Positions 24,901-35,300 of a DNA stretch of 64,000 nt are shown here, piece after piece (positions within the stretch are counted from its first letter, which is position 1; each line of letters starts with the position of its first letter). Position numbers and translations under genes: made by a program. The DNA comes from Roseobacter sp. MH60115. GTDB taxonomy: Bacteria > Pseudomonadota > Alphaproteobacteria > Rhodobacterales > Rhodobacteraceae. The stretch covers positions 1 to 64,000 of the forward strand of contig NZ_JADOBQ010000012.1 in the NCBI RefSeq assembly GCF_015644665.1, given 5' to 3'. The notes under the pieces were generated by a model. It was given only the letters and a program-made list of their open reading frames with translations. It ran no database searches and was not told the origin of the DNA.

Positions 24901-26334
24901 TCATTCTGCATCACCGAAGTAAGACTTCGCTGCGGGATGGTCACGCAGTTGCTTGGGTCTGTACGGTCGCGTCTCTCCGACGTGGGAGACTTGCTCGGCT
25001 TCAAGACGTTCAATGACTGATGGATGGAGAGAGAAGGCGGCGTTCACTTCGCGCGGCTCCATCGGCCACCGTCTCCGAATTGGGCCGTATGCAAACATGA
25101 AGGTTTCCTCGTGCTGCATTCCAATTGGATCGGGCATGACATAGAGCTTGTGGTCGTTCACTTGGACATCAGGCACACAGGCCTTCAGTTCCTCGAGCAT
25201 CCAGCCGAGCGCGATGTCGCTGAGACGGGACTCCGGTTCGGGATAGCTGCCTCCAACGTCGCTGTGACAGCCCGCGAACCAGACCTGCTTCAACCAAGGC
25301 GGATCACGGCCTTCGGTCTTCTTCGCTTCCGCGACCATCGCCCATTTCACGCGGGGGAAGTTCTTGCGATGCTCGTCTATCGCGAGGGCATGACGGGCGT
25401 GGCCTACATCGGAATCCAGCCATTGGTCATAGTTTTCCAGGTTCCACTTGGCGTAGTGGCCATATTTCCAGATCTCGGGCCAGTCGGAGAGACGGGTCAG
25501 CTTGAGCGGCTTCATCTCATTCGGTGAGAAGTATTTCCACTGTGACCACTTCAGCTTCGCGTACCAGAATCCGATGAGACCAAGGAGCCCGAGGAGGGGG
25601 AGCCAGACGTACCAGGGCCAGGAGAGCCAGAGCGCTGCGCCGAATGTGGCAAAAAGGGCTAAGACGACCACGCCGGCCAGAAGGCTGACCTGGGCGTTCC
25701 CGAGCGCAGCGACTGTGTCGAAGACACCAATGAACGTTGGTTGGACGTTACCCTGGACGTCCTCCTCCGCATCCGGCACGAAGCTTCCATACTTTTGTCG
25801 GAACCGCCGACCCAATTCCTCGCGGCGCTCATAATAGGGCTTCTGACCGCGGGGGTAGCCGTTTCCATGGTTGTAGACGAAGTTCACGGCGTCGCTCGCG
25901 ATCTTCCTCAGCCGCGGTCCAAAGCGTGGAACCGGCGATCCGTCCGGCATCTTTGTCGGGACGCCGCAGAGGTTCATCACGTTCGCAACGGCACGGACGG
26001 TGTAGGCGCCTCTCGAAAACCCGAAGAGGAGGACGCGGTCACCTGGCTCATAGTAGGAGATGATCTTCTCGTAGCAATCGATGACGTTTTCGTCGATCCC
26101 AGTCCCGACCGCGGCCGACAGTATGTTCCTGATCCGCCGGAGCGTGAAACCGCCCACCTCGCCTGCACCAAGACCAGCGTCATAGAAGCAGACCTGTTCC
26201 TTCGGGTCGATCGGCGAGGAGGGCCCGGGACGCATCGCGCGATACATCTTGTAAACGTTTGAGAGCCGCTGGTCGGGTCTCAAACCTCCGACCTGGCCAG
26301 TGCCATCAGAGAAAATCAGGATGTTTTTCGGCAT
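24901..26334 (-). CDS. DUF2235 alpha/beta hydrolase with two membrane helices
   Basis: Protein of 477 residues. It begins MPKNILIFSDGTGQ, the standard DUF2235 start, has the nucleophile elbow GFSRGA with S108, FIGVFDTVAALG with D206, and the conserved GCHSDVGGSYPEPE holding the catalytic aspartate/histidine region. A hydrophobic pair of helices (about 216-258) interrupts the hydrolase fold, so the protein may sit at the inner membrane. DUF2235 includes the Tle1 type VI phospholipase effectors but also many housekeeping-like hydrolases. No VgrG, PAAR or other type VI gene is near, so an effector role is not supported. ATG 26334 is chosen over a GTG 17 codons upstream because it gives the family N-terminus. 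Confidence 0.85.
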   Translation of the reverse strand: MPKNILIFSDGTGQVGGLRPDQRLSNVYKMYRAMRPGPSSPIDPKEQVCFYDAGLGAGEVGGFTLRRIRNILSAAVGTGIDENVIDCYEKIISYYEPGDRVLLFGFSRGAYTVRAVANVMNLCGVPTKMPDGSPVPRFGPRLRKIASDAVNFVYNHGNGYPRGQKPYYERREELGRRFRQKYGSFVPDAEEDVQGNVQPTFIGVFDTVAALGNAQVSLLAGVVVLALFATFGAALWLSWPWYVWLPLLGLLGLIGFWYAKLKWSQWKYFSPNEMKPLKLTRLSDWPEIWKYGHYAKWNLENYDQWLDSDVGHARHALAIDEHRKNFPRVKWAMVAEAKKTEGRDPPWLKQVWFAGCHSDVGGSYPEPESRLSDIALGWMLEELKACVPDVQVNDHKLYVMPDPIGMQHEETFMFAYGPIRRRWPMEPREVNAAFSLHPSVIERLEAEQVSHVGETRPYRPKQLRDHPAAKSYFGDAE

Positions 26335-26458
26335 GCTCGACGGCCCGTGTTCGTTATTCGTTCCACTATCGTAGAGCCCGGCCACTGCGTCAACGTTTAC
26401 ATCCAGAATTAGATCGGAACAGCAGCTGTGCCGATCTATGCATTCTAGACATGTGGAT

Positions 26459-26817
26459 GGGATTGTTGCGTTAACGGGAGACGAGTTGGCAGTCTGGCCA
26501 TGACAGATAAGGAAGACTCATGCCGAAGCCCCGCGATCCGTTCAAACGTCACCGTTTTCCGAAGGATGTGATCCTGATGGCAGTACGATGGTACTGCCGT
26601 TTTGCTTTGTCGTATCGGGATGTTCGAGATCTGCTAGAAGAACGCGGCGTGTTTGTAGATGCGGCGACGGTCTATCGCTGGGTTCGCAAGTGCGGCCCGG
26701 AAGTCGCCAAGCGCTCGTTCAAGTATAAGTCCTGTCGGGGTTTGGACTGGCACGTGGATGAGACCTACGTCCGCGTCGGAGGCAAGTGGAGATATCTGTG
26801 GCGTGCCGTTGACGCTG
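26459..26817 (+). mobile_element. IS6-family insertion sequence, truncated
   Basis: A likely left terminal repeat (GGGATTGTTGCGTTAA at about 26459) is followed by a transposase frame starting at ATG 26520. The first 98 residues match IS6/IS26-type transposases: KRHRFPKDVILMAVRWYCRF, LSYRDVRDLLEERG, and the catalytic segment DWHVDETYVRVGGKW with the first aspartate of the DDE triad. After WRAVDA (about 26817) the sequence leaves the family and stops at 26840, so the second aspartate and the glutamate are missing. The element is dead. The 200 bp to the next gene probably are junction sequence without a gene. Confidence 0.8.
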
Positions 26818-27018
26818 CCATCGGTGCGTCTTGCGGCTAAGGTCAGCGAAGAGCCCAATTTGACCAGTGCTGCGCTAAGCATGAAGGGCAGCTTCCGCAG
26901 ATCGTGCTGCGGCGGCAGCATGGTTTTCCATATGGATTTAGACTTGCTGGCAGGACCGTTTCCAAAGCAAGCAAGGACGCTATTGCAACGGCAGGCATCG
27001 GTACCGTCATGGCACATA

Positions 27019-27690
27019 CTACTGCGCCGTTTGATCGGTCCGCTGTCGCACGTTCGCTTCCACTGCTCGACCCGGCACAACAATATGCTCGGAAAGAAGC
27101 GCAGCTGCCCCGTCAGCGTCACGGGCATAGCAAGCGTTCAGCAAGGCGCGATGCTCGCGCGACGACCGAGGGTTAAGCCCTAGATCACTGATCGGGATCC
27201 GTAGGTATCGTTCCGACAGGCTGTGGAAAGTAGAGATCTGGCGGAGCAGGAGCGGCCGACCCGCCGCTTCATAGAGCGTCATGTGGAATTGGGCGTTTAG
27301 AGCGACGAACGCCTCGTCGTCTCCGCGCTCGATCTCGTCCTGGACTGCGGCGGCCGCGTCAATACTGTCGTTGGAAAGCCGCGGTACGGCGTGGCGGATC
27401 GCCATCGTTTCCAGCGCTGCGCGCAGGTCGGTGATTTCAAGCAGCTCGTCCGCGTCGATCGGTGCGACCGCAGCACCCCGGTTGGGTCGGATCGTCACCA
27501 GACCCTCAGCCGCGAGCGTCCGGAGCGCTTCGCGTAAGGGCATGCGGCTCACATCAAAGCGGGGGGCCAGATCTTCCTGACGAAGCGGTGTTCCAGCTAC
27601 GATCTCGCCCGCAACGATACGACGGCGCAGGATACAACCTGTACGATATGCTGCGCAAATAACGCTGGCCGGACGTACTGTTGTACACAT
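27019..27690 (-). CDS. GntR/FCD transcriptional regulator
   Basis: Regulator of 223 residues. The winged helix is visible as LRRRIVAGEIVAGTPLRQ, EDLAPRFDVSRMPLREALR and LAAEGLVTIRPNRGA (about residues 21-75), followed by an FCD domain (LRAALETMAIRHAV, DEAFVALNAQFHMTLYEAAG). ATG 27690 is preceded by GGAGGG at 11 bp. The first 20 residues are unusual (CTTVRPASVICAAYRTGC) and may not be native. It stands alone beside the IS6 fragment and faces no obvious target operon, so its regulon is unknown; it may have been separated from it by the IS event. Confidence 0.8.
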   Translation of the reverse strand: MCTTVRPASVICAAYRTGCILRRRIVAGEIVAGTPLRQEDLAPRFDVSRMPLREALRTLAAEGLVTIRPNRGAAVAPIDADELLEITDLRAALETMAIRHAVPRLSNDSIDAAAAVQDEIERGDDEAFVALNAQFHMTLYEAAGRPLLLRQISTFHSLSERYLRIPISDLGLNPRSSREHRALLNACYARDADGAAALLSEHIVVPGRAVEANVRQRTDQTAQ

Positions 27691-28335
27691 TCTGATAGTC
27701 GCCCTCCGAATCTCGGCCATCAATTTTGACTGCGGGTCCTCGAAATTTCTGCAGTGCCGGTTGATGGTAGAGGATCGCTGCCCTTAGAGATGCGAGCTTT
27801 GTGTCTGGTACTCGTCCACTCAATATGTAACCCGAAACTGTTGGCGTAAGCGGGATGTCGATCTTTACCGACTCTAGATCGGGTGATCCACTGGTAGAAT
27901 CAGCAGAGAACGACATCAGTGGGTGAACTAGCTGGGCATGCCGGTGCAGCATTAGTATGAGGTGGGACATGATTGGAAAACTGAAGAAGTTGAAGGGAGT
28001 AGTCAAACCCGCGCTCTTGAAAACAGGCTATGAGCAGTACTGCGAAAACAACTACGGTAAAGTAGCGCGCATTTACGAGTGACGGGGTGTCTCGCTGCAC
28101 AAAACTCCGCAGTCCTACAATTAACTGCCAAGTCACACAGGGGCAAACGCGGTGCTGATAGTTGAAACTAAGGACATTGCGCGCCTTGGCGAAAATTCAA
28201 CCCAGAGGGTTGACAAATCTGTGACGTTAATTAGCGTCATAAGGCGGCAATGAATTTATTATTTAGTTCTAGTTGCTTAAAAACAGATGCCGGGAGATTG
28301 GCTCTCGCACAGGTTGCGCTGAGCCGAGTTTGAAA
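27691..28335. other. Upstream region of the RTX locus
   Basis: No supported gene over 645 bp. It should contain the promoter of the acyltransferase-RTX operon. A TTGACA box at 28210-28215 could be a -35 element, but no good -10 lies at the right distance. A TGACG-ttaattag-CGTCA inverted repeat (28222-28239) about 100 bp before the acyltransferase start could be an operator. A 78-codon minus-strand frame (27900-28136) with one hydrophobic stretch is not convincing. Confidence 0.4.
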
Positions 28336-28719
28336 ATGTCTAAAAGCAGTTTTCCAAATGAAGCTACTTTTGCGTCGGCCATGGGGCAAGCCGTTTGGTT
28401 GATGACGGTAAGCAAAGCGCATCGTGACCTGAAGATCAGCGACATTGAAACCCAAGTTACGCCGGCCATCCTGCTCCAACAGTTCAAGATATACATGAAA
28501 GACAAACAGCCAATTGCATTTCTTGCCTGGGCGTCAGTTTCGAACGAAGTAAAAGCCCGCTTTGCCAAGGGTAGTCGGCAACTCGAACCGAACGAGTGGC
28601 GGTCTGGTCCGAACGTTGTTGTCGTAGAGTGCGTTTCGCCGTTTGCCGCAGCTGATGACATTGAGCAGCAGTTTTTTCAAAGTCTCAAATCCGGTGCTCC
28701 GCGCACGTCAAACGTCTGA
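28336..28719 (+). CDS. HlyC-like toxin-activating lysine-acyltransferase
   Basis: Cytoplasmic protein of 127 residues. It aligns with HlyC by eye: GQAVWLMTVSKAHRDL corresponds to the HlyC segment holding catalytic His23 (here H29), TPAILLQQF to LPAI-x-x-NQ, PIAFLAWASVSNE to PVAYCSWANLS-E, and EPNEWRSG to AEDWTSG. HlyC-family enzymes move a fatty acyl chain from acyl carrier protein to lysines of an RTX protoxin. The residue at the place of catalytic Asp92 is Glu98, and the protein lacks the C-terminal third of HlyC (about 170 residues). ATG 28336 is preferred, although its ribosome binding site is weak; a TTG at 28273 would add 21 residues. It is first in a likely three-gene operon with the giant RTX protein. 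Confidence 0.82.
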   Translation: MSKSSFPNEATFASAMGQAVWLMTVSKAHRDLKISDIETQVTPAILLQQFKIYMKDKQPIAFLAWASVSNEVKARFAKGSRQLEPNEWRSGPNVVVVECVSPFAAADDIEQQFFQSLKSGAPRTSNV

Positions 28720-28734
28720 TTGGAGATGCAAATT

Positions 28735-29337
28735 ATGAAAGATCCTTTGCAACGCCCTGACGATTGGATTGATCCTCGCGAACGCAGACAGAACCTCGAT
28801 GACAGCAAGGTCCCGCGGTATGTCGAGCCGGATGGGCTCGAGCATTGGTGGGATGTCAAAGAAAACGTCATCCGCACAAACGATGCTGGTACATATCTGT
28901 CATTCCACAGTTTTTACACACGGGACTACGAAGGACACTCATATGCCAAGCTGTATTTCGACGGTTCTTTTGTCACGATAACGCAAGAGGGCAAGTTCCC
29001 GGGTCATGTCTCCTTCTCTCCGAACTATCGAGAGAAAACTGACGCAGGGGAGCTGGTCTGGCATGTTGACCATATTCTCAGGGAATTTGTGCTGCCGGAT
29101 CATGAGAGCTACCGATGGGTGAAGCACGCGGACGCTTTGCCCAAAGTCACCATAAGCGGTTTGGACCTCTTCGACGATTGCGCTCAGCAAGACCGGTTCA
29201 TCTACCTTCTCACCACACTGTTGTCTCGCCACGACGGCGTGGTCGAGCTGGCGCTCGTGGGCAAAAAGGCCAAGGGAAAAGTGATCTTTGGCGACACGTT
29301 GCTGAACTCTTTTGAAACTGGGGAACTTATCCGATGA
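28735..29337 (+). CDS. Unknown protein coupled to the giant RTX gene
   Basis: Soluble acidic protein of 200 residues without signal peptide or membrane helix. Aromatic-rich segments (DGLEHWWDVKENVI, YLSFHSFYTRDYEGHSYAKLYFDG) suggest a beta-rich fold; the C-terminal part LVGKKAKGKVIFGDTLLNSFETGEL is followed directly by the RTX start. GGAG lies 9 bp before the ATG, and the stop codon overlaps the RTX start as ATGA, so synthesis of both is coupled. I do not recognise the family. Position between activator and toxin fits a chaperone, immunity factor or secretion helper; which one cannot be said from the sequence. Confidence 0.72.
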   Translation: MKDPLQRPDDWIDPRERRQNLDDSKVPRYVEPDGLEHWWDVKENVIRTNDAGTYLSFHSFYTRDYEGHSYAKLYFDGSFVTITQEGKFPGHVSFSPNYREKTDAGELVWHVDHILREFVLPDHESYRWVKHADALPKVTISGLDLFDDCAQQDRFIYLLTTLLSRHDGVVELALVGKKAKGKVIFGDTLLNSFETGELIR

Positions 29338-32300
29338 CCTACCCGCCAGGAACGTTCAACAGTGCTCAAAGTGCATTCGATTATCTTGACAGTCTCCCTG
29401 CAGGAACGCCTGCGCCAGCCGACTTTTTTGAACGGGCTCTAAGAGAGTTGCCAGCAGTCGGCCCGGCCGGTTCCAGTTCGGTTTTTTACGGCGGCTATAA
29501 CACCGCCATTTCTCCAAGCGGAACAACGGTTGGAAATGTTGTTGATGGGTTGACGCAAGGGAATGTCGGAACACTAATTTCGCAAACGGAAGTTGGGATT
29601 TTTGCTGGTGCGCTGAATGACGCAGACTCAGTATATCGAGACAAGCTGGTACTCACTTTAACCAATGAGAATGTGCTTGGTGTCGGCACTATCGAAGAAC
29701 TGTTTTCCGGCAACGCGCCAGTTTGGGATGCTGCCTCGCTCAACTATGCCAATGCTGCGAGCGGCAATATCCTCGCCGTTTTCCCGGAAGGCCTTGACCC
29801 TGAGGCGAGCATTTTCACAACAACAGAGCTCGATGCACTGATCAATAGCGGCAAGGTCAACACCATCAACGGTATTGAAGTGTCGCGGCTTGCGAGTCTG
29901 GATGACACCGCCCGATTGTCCCTTTTGCGCGAGGGTATGGGTGAACAGATCACCCGCATGGCGTCCCTGTCAGCTGCGGCAGGGGATCTTGACCGAGCCA
30001 ATTACCTGAATATCGTCGACAGTGGAACAACGACCGATTTTGACCCGCGAACGAATTCCGACTTCTTCATTGATGATACAAAGTGGTCGGACCTCCAATC
30101 AGGCCGCATGATCTCGCTGGGCTCCGGCTCCAACACCATAAACCTCGCGCCGCCTGATCTGAACGTCAAAGTTCTTGGCATTCTCGACAAGCTGGACGGG
30201 GGCATTGTCGGAACGGCAGCCATCGGCCTGCTTCTCATGGGGGTCGCGAACCAGGCGGATGCGGCGCTGACAGACGAATATGGACCAAACTACAATACAG
30301 CCAATGTGCTTGAGTTTGTTGCCAATTCGAACCTCCCGATTTCTCCCGAATTGCTTACGTCGATTGCACAGGGTGCGCTGCAGGATGTTCTGCTGAAGGG
30401 GGCGGCTTCTTTGCTCGGGGTCGGCCTGCTTTGGACCGCATTCGATGTGTACCAAAACATCGACGGTTTGACCGAAGCCATGGACTTCGCCGCCCAAGGT
30501 GCCGCACCGGGATCCGCACTCAGCGAATTGAACAATACTGTTCAAGGCGTGAAGCAATGGCTTCAAGACCGGTTTGGAAATGATGCAGACTACGTGCCGC
30601 AACATGCCGAACTGGCGGCACTCATCGAGAGCCAATTCGACTACGAAACACAGGTATCCATTGGCAGTGCGATCAAGAGCTATCTGGCGGAGTTCGGGGT
30701 CACGCCCGGGTTGCTTCGGGAAGACGTCGCAGGTTGGATGGCCGAACTCCAGGCTCTTGTTGATGTTATCTCGTTGGATCTGGACAGTGGCGTCACATCT
30801 TTGGAGGACGCGCTCCAAGCCGCATTGTACAAGTCGGATCTGCTGACGATTCAACAAAAGATCGCCATCGATCCGACCCGCTGTTTCCCGGCGGGCACGC
30901 AGATTTCGTTGTGGGATGGCTCCAGTAAATCCATTGAAGACATCGCCGTGTCTGACGTGGTGCTGTGTTTTGACAATGCGGGACAACCGCAGCCGGGGTA
31001 CGTCACGCGCCTCTTCCGCAACCTGACCACGGAATGGGTGCGGCTTGATTTTGTCGACAGGCGCGAAACGATCCACGTGACCCCAGGGCACCGGTTCCTG
31101 ACCGAAACCGGCGACTACATGGAAATCGGCCACATGCTGCGCCTCGGTGGCGGTGTGGCCCGTGTGGTGATGTCGGACGGGTCGCTGCAGACGGTCCGCG
31201 GGTGCGCCATCGAGTTTGGCAAGGAAACCGCCGGGCTCTTTGAAACTGTGGGTTTGCAAAAGGCGGCCGGAACCCCGGACCTGCTGATACGGCAGGGATG
31301 GCAGACCTATAACTTCGAGGTTCGGGCGCACCACAATTACGTGGCTAATGACGTCCGCGTCCACAACGACTCGATCTTCGCATTCCTGCAGCCGCACGAA
31401 TATTCGCAGGTAACCGAAGTGCGGGACACCAACAACGACAGCTTCCCGGACTACGTCCTGCTGAAGGAACCCGGCGTGGCGACCGAGCGGGAAAAATATC
31501 TCGACGGTGTAAACGCGGTTGAAGAAATCACCACGTCTGACGGGCGTGGCAACATCATTTACCAAAGGGTCGTCAAGGATACCGATGGCAATGTCATCGA
31601 ACGGGGCGAACCGCAGTATCTGAGCGGTCAGTTTATTGGGGAAAGCATTGGGTCGGCGCTGACCCCCTTCCTCACCAACGCCTTGCTGGGCGACGGTCTG
31701 AACGCCTTCGAAAACATTGCCGCCAACACGGTTCTGGGAACGACGCTGGAGAATGTCAGCGGTGTGATCGGCGCGCTGATCGATCGCGGGTTCATCACCA
31801 ATTACGGTGAAGTTTCTATCGCCGGTCACTTTGACACAATTGCAGGCGGCGTCTTCGAAGATTTCGGCGGTGAGCTCATCGTGAACGGAATCAATAATGT
31901 CACGAGCACCATCAACCAGCTGGTGATGGCAGAAATCTTCGAGTTTATCGATGCGGACGGCGTGCCTGGCGCTGTCTATGAAGCGGTAATCGGTGCCGGT
32001 GTGTCCAATGTGGTTTCGTTCGGTGTCGATTGGTTTGTGGACACCGAGCTGTTCGAATCCTTTTTCAGCCCGGGTTCGGAACTCTACCAAGAAATCAACG
32101 AGAGCATTCGCGTCACATCCCTCCCGGATGCAATCCTGCCGACATACGATGATGCCGGGAATGTCGTAAGTTCCGGGTGGGCGAGCTTGGTCCTTGGCGC
32201 GGTGGTCCGGGAAATTCTGCCGCCGCTGGAAACCACCGAAGGACAGATTGCCTCTGCGATAACAGGTGCTGTGCTCTACACCAGCACGGCACTCAGCTCG

Positions 32301-35300
32301 ATGCTGCTCAACCTCGGAGCCTTTGCCGGCCCGGTGGGGGCGGTGATCACCTGGGCCATCGGGGCCATTGTGGACGCTCTCTTTGACAAGGACCCGCAGG
32401 CCTGGACCAGCGTTGGTTTTGATGCGGACACCGGGCGGTTCGTTCTGACCGGCACATGGTCGGATGACGGTGGCGACACGGAGTTGTCGCAAGCTTTGGC
32501 GCAGGCCTATGTCAACGGCATGAACGGGTTTGTCGACACCATGATGTCGCAGTCTCACAACTATGGCGCTTTGGCACAGTGGTCGTTCGGCCACTACGAG
32601 GAATCGCTGAAGAACGCGGGATCGAACGGGCAGACCTTCGCCAATTTCCAGAACACATACCTTGATGCCTACATCCGTGACCTGGCAAATGTGAACTTGC
32701 AGGATGGTCAGATGACGGCCGTGCGGGCTCTGAACAACCTGAACCTCGATATTCTGATCGACCGGAAAATCGCGACACCTTCTGACGAAACCAGGATATT
32801 CTCGGAGGTCCTGAACGATGACGGAGTAACAACCTCCGTTGTCGAAGGTGTCGTCGAAGGCGCGTTGCGCCAGATCACTATCGAGGGTGGTGCAACCCAC
32901 GCCTACGATGGGCGAAACCCTGTCCAAATTTATCAGATGGTCGCAGCCGCTTTGCAGATCGCTGAAGACTACCACACCTACCTGGAAAACACCGAGGCCA
33001 TTAACGCCCTTATGGTGGCGTCCCCGGATTCAGCCTTTGCTGCTGGGTGGTACACGACGCTTTTGGAAGCAGAGCGTCTTGGCCTGACCGATAGCTATGA
33101 TTTGACAGGTAGCGCCATTGATAACGTGTTTTACACCGGCGAGGGCAATGACAGCGTGCTCGGCGGTGCCGGAGACGATCTGATCAAGACCTACCTTGGT
33201 GATGACACCCTGTCGGGTGACGAAGGCAACGATACGCTACATGCGGGCGCGGGAACCGATCAGGTATCCGGTGGCTCCGGAGACGACTCTTTGGAGGGTG
33301 GAGACGGCGCCGATGTGATTGACGGCGGTTCCGGCACTGACTGGGCCACTTTCGCGACCTCCGGTGCCGGGGTGACGGTTGATCTCTTCGCAGGTGTTGG
33401 CCTCGCCGGAGAGGCCGCAGGCGACACGTACGTCAATATCGAAAACCTGCGTGGGTCTCTGCATGAAGACGAACTCAAGGGAGACGCGTTTGCAAATGTG
33501 GTCGAAGCGGGGGCTGGTCAAGACACGGTTTTCGGTCATGGCGGCAATGACACAGTCTATGGCCAGGACGGCAACGATATGCTGTATGGCGATCTGGCTG
33601 AAGACATCTCTGTTGTGGGCGACGACACACTTTATGGAGATGCTGGCAACGATACACTGCACGGCGGCGAAGGTGTCGACAGGTTTGATGGCGGCGCAGA
33701 TTTCGACGTTGTTTCGTACCGCCATTCAACCGTGGGCACGGTCGCGTCGCTGACGACAAATCTTGCCAAGATACACGGCGACATTGAGTATTTCACCTCC
33801 ATCGAAGGTCTGATCGGGTCAGCTCACTCTGATATTTTAGTCGGCAATAGCGGTGTCAACACGCTCGAAGGCCTGAAGGGCAACGACACGCTCAAAGGCG
33901 GCGAAGGCGGCGACACATATCGCTACAGCTTTGGCGACGGAAATGACCGGATATCGGATTTCCACAATGGTGTGAGCGTCGACCGCCTGATCTTTACAGA
34001 CCTCAACGTCGATGATGTCTCATTTGCGTCAGACAGCGACGAAGATCTTGTGATCACCATGTCCAATGGTGAGCGTATTTCGGTTGCAGATCATTTTTCA
34101 GAGAATACGAACTACGCGATCGAGCAGATCGAATTCGCTGATGGGACCGTGCTCAACCTGCAGGGTATTCGCGACAAGTCCGTTTTTGATCAAAAGGTTA
34201 CGGGCGGTGGCACCGTGCGCGGGTCGGATCTGTCAGAGGTTTATACGCACAGTCTGGGTGATGGGTCCTACCGGATCAGCGATTTTGACAACGATTCCCG
34301 CGTCGACCGGCTGCTGTTTCTGGATGTGAATCCCGAAGACGTTTCGTTCGCGTCTTCTTCAGGAGAGAACCTGATCATCACGCTGGCAAACGGTGAACGT
34401 ATCTCGGTCATCGATCACTTTGCAGAATCCGGTTCTTATGCGATCGAGCAGATCGAGTTTGCGGACGGAACCATTCTTGATGAGGCTGGCATCCGCAACA
34501 AATCTGTCGCGGACCAGAAAAGCGGTGGCACTGGCACCGTGATTGGGTCGGATCTGAGCGAAACCTATGTTCATGCACTGGGAGACGGCTCTTACCGTAT
34601 CAGCGATTTTGATAATAATGATCGCGTCGACCGGTTGGTGTTTACCGATGTGAACAGCACGGATGTCGTCCTCAGCAGCGATGGCGACAATCTGCGGATT
34701 ATTGTCATGGGGGTCGAAACTGTAACAATTGCGGGGCAACTGGACAGCAGCAAATCTTATCATATCGAAACCATCGAATTCGCTGACGGTGTAATCTACA
34801 GCCCATCCGATTTGCCGGCGTTGCTGGTAGATCCGGCTGCCGTTCCCGGCAATCAAATTGGCCAGGAAACAACGAACAACTACGTCCACACTGCCGGGGA
34901 TGGATCATATACGATCAAAGACTATGACTACCTCAGCAATAACGGTACTGACACGCTGACATTTTCAGATGTCGCGTCGAGTGATGTTTCTCTGGGCCGT
35001 ATCGGCAGTAGCCTTGTCTTTACTCTGAACAATGGTGAAGAGATCACGGTTTTGGGTCAGTTGGGCCGTACTCATTACAATGCCATTGAAAGTGTCAGCT
35101 TTGCAGACGGCGTGACCCTCAATCAGGACCAACTGCGCGACAGGCTCGTGTCCGATATGAAAGACGCAGGCCGCGTGATCGGAACGGAGAATTCAGAGAA
35201 TTACACGCATACGTCCGGCGACGGCTCCTACACCATCAGTGACTATGATTACCTGAAGAACGATGGGGTCGACACTCTGACCTTTACGGACGTTACGGCG

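Noticed and set aside
24901-26334. Type VI secretion effector call for the DUF2235 protein
   Set aside because: No VgrG, PAAR, adaptor or immunity gene is adjacent, and two membrane helices are present.
30099-32975. Open frame of 958 codons on the minus strand
   Set aside because: It lies fully inside the giant RTX gene, has no family motifs, and its composition (many arginine, histidine, glutamine) is typical of an antisense frame of GC-rich coding DNA.
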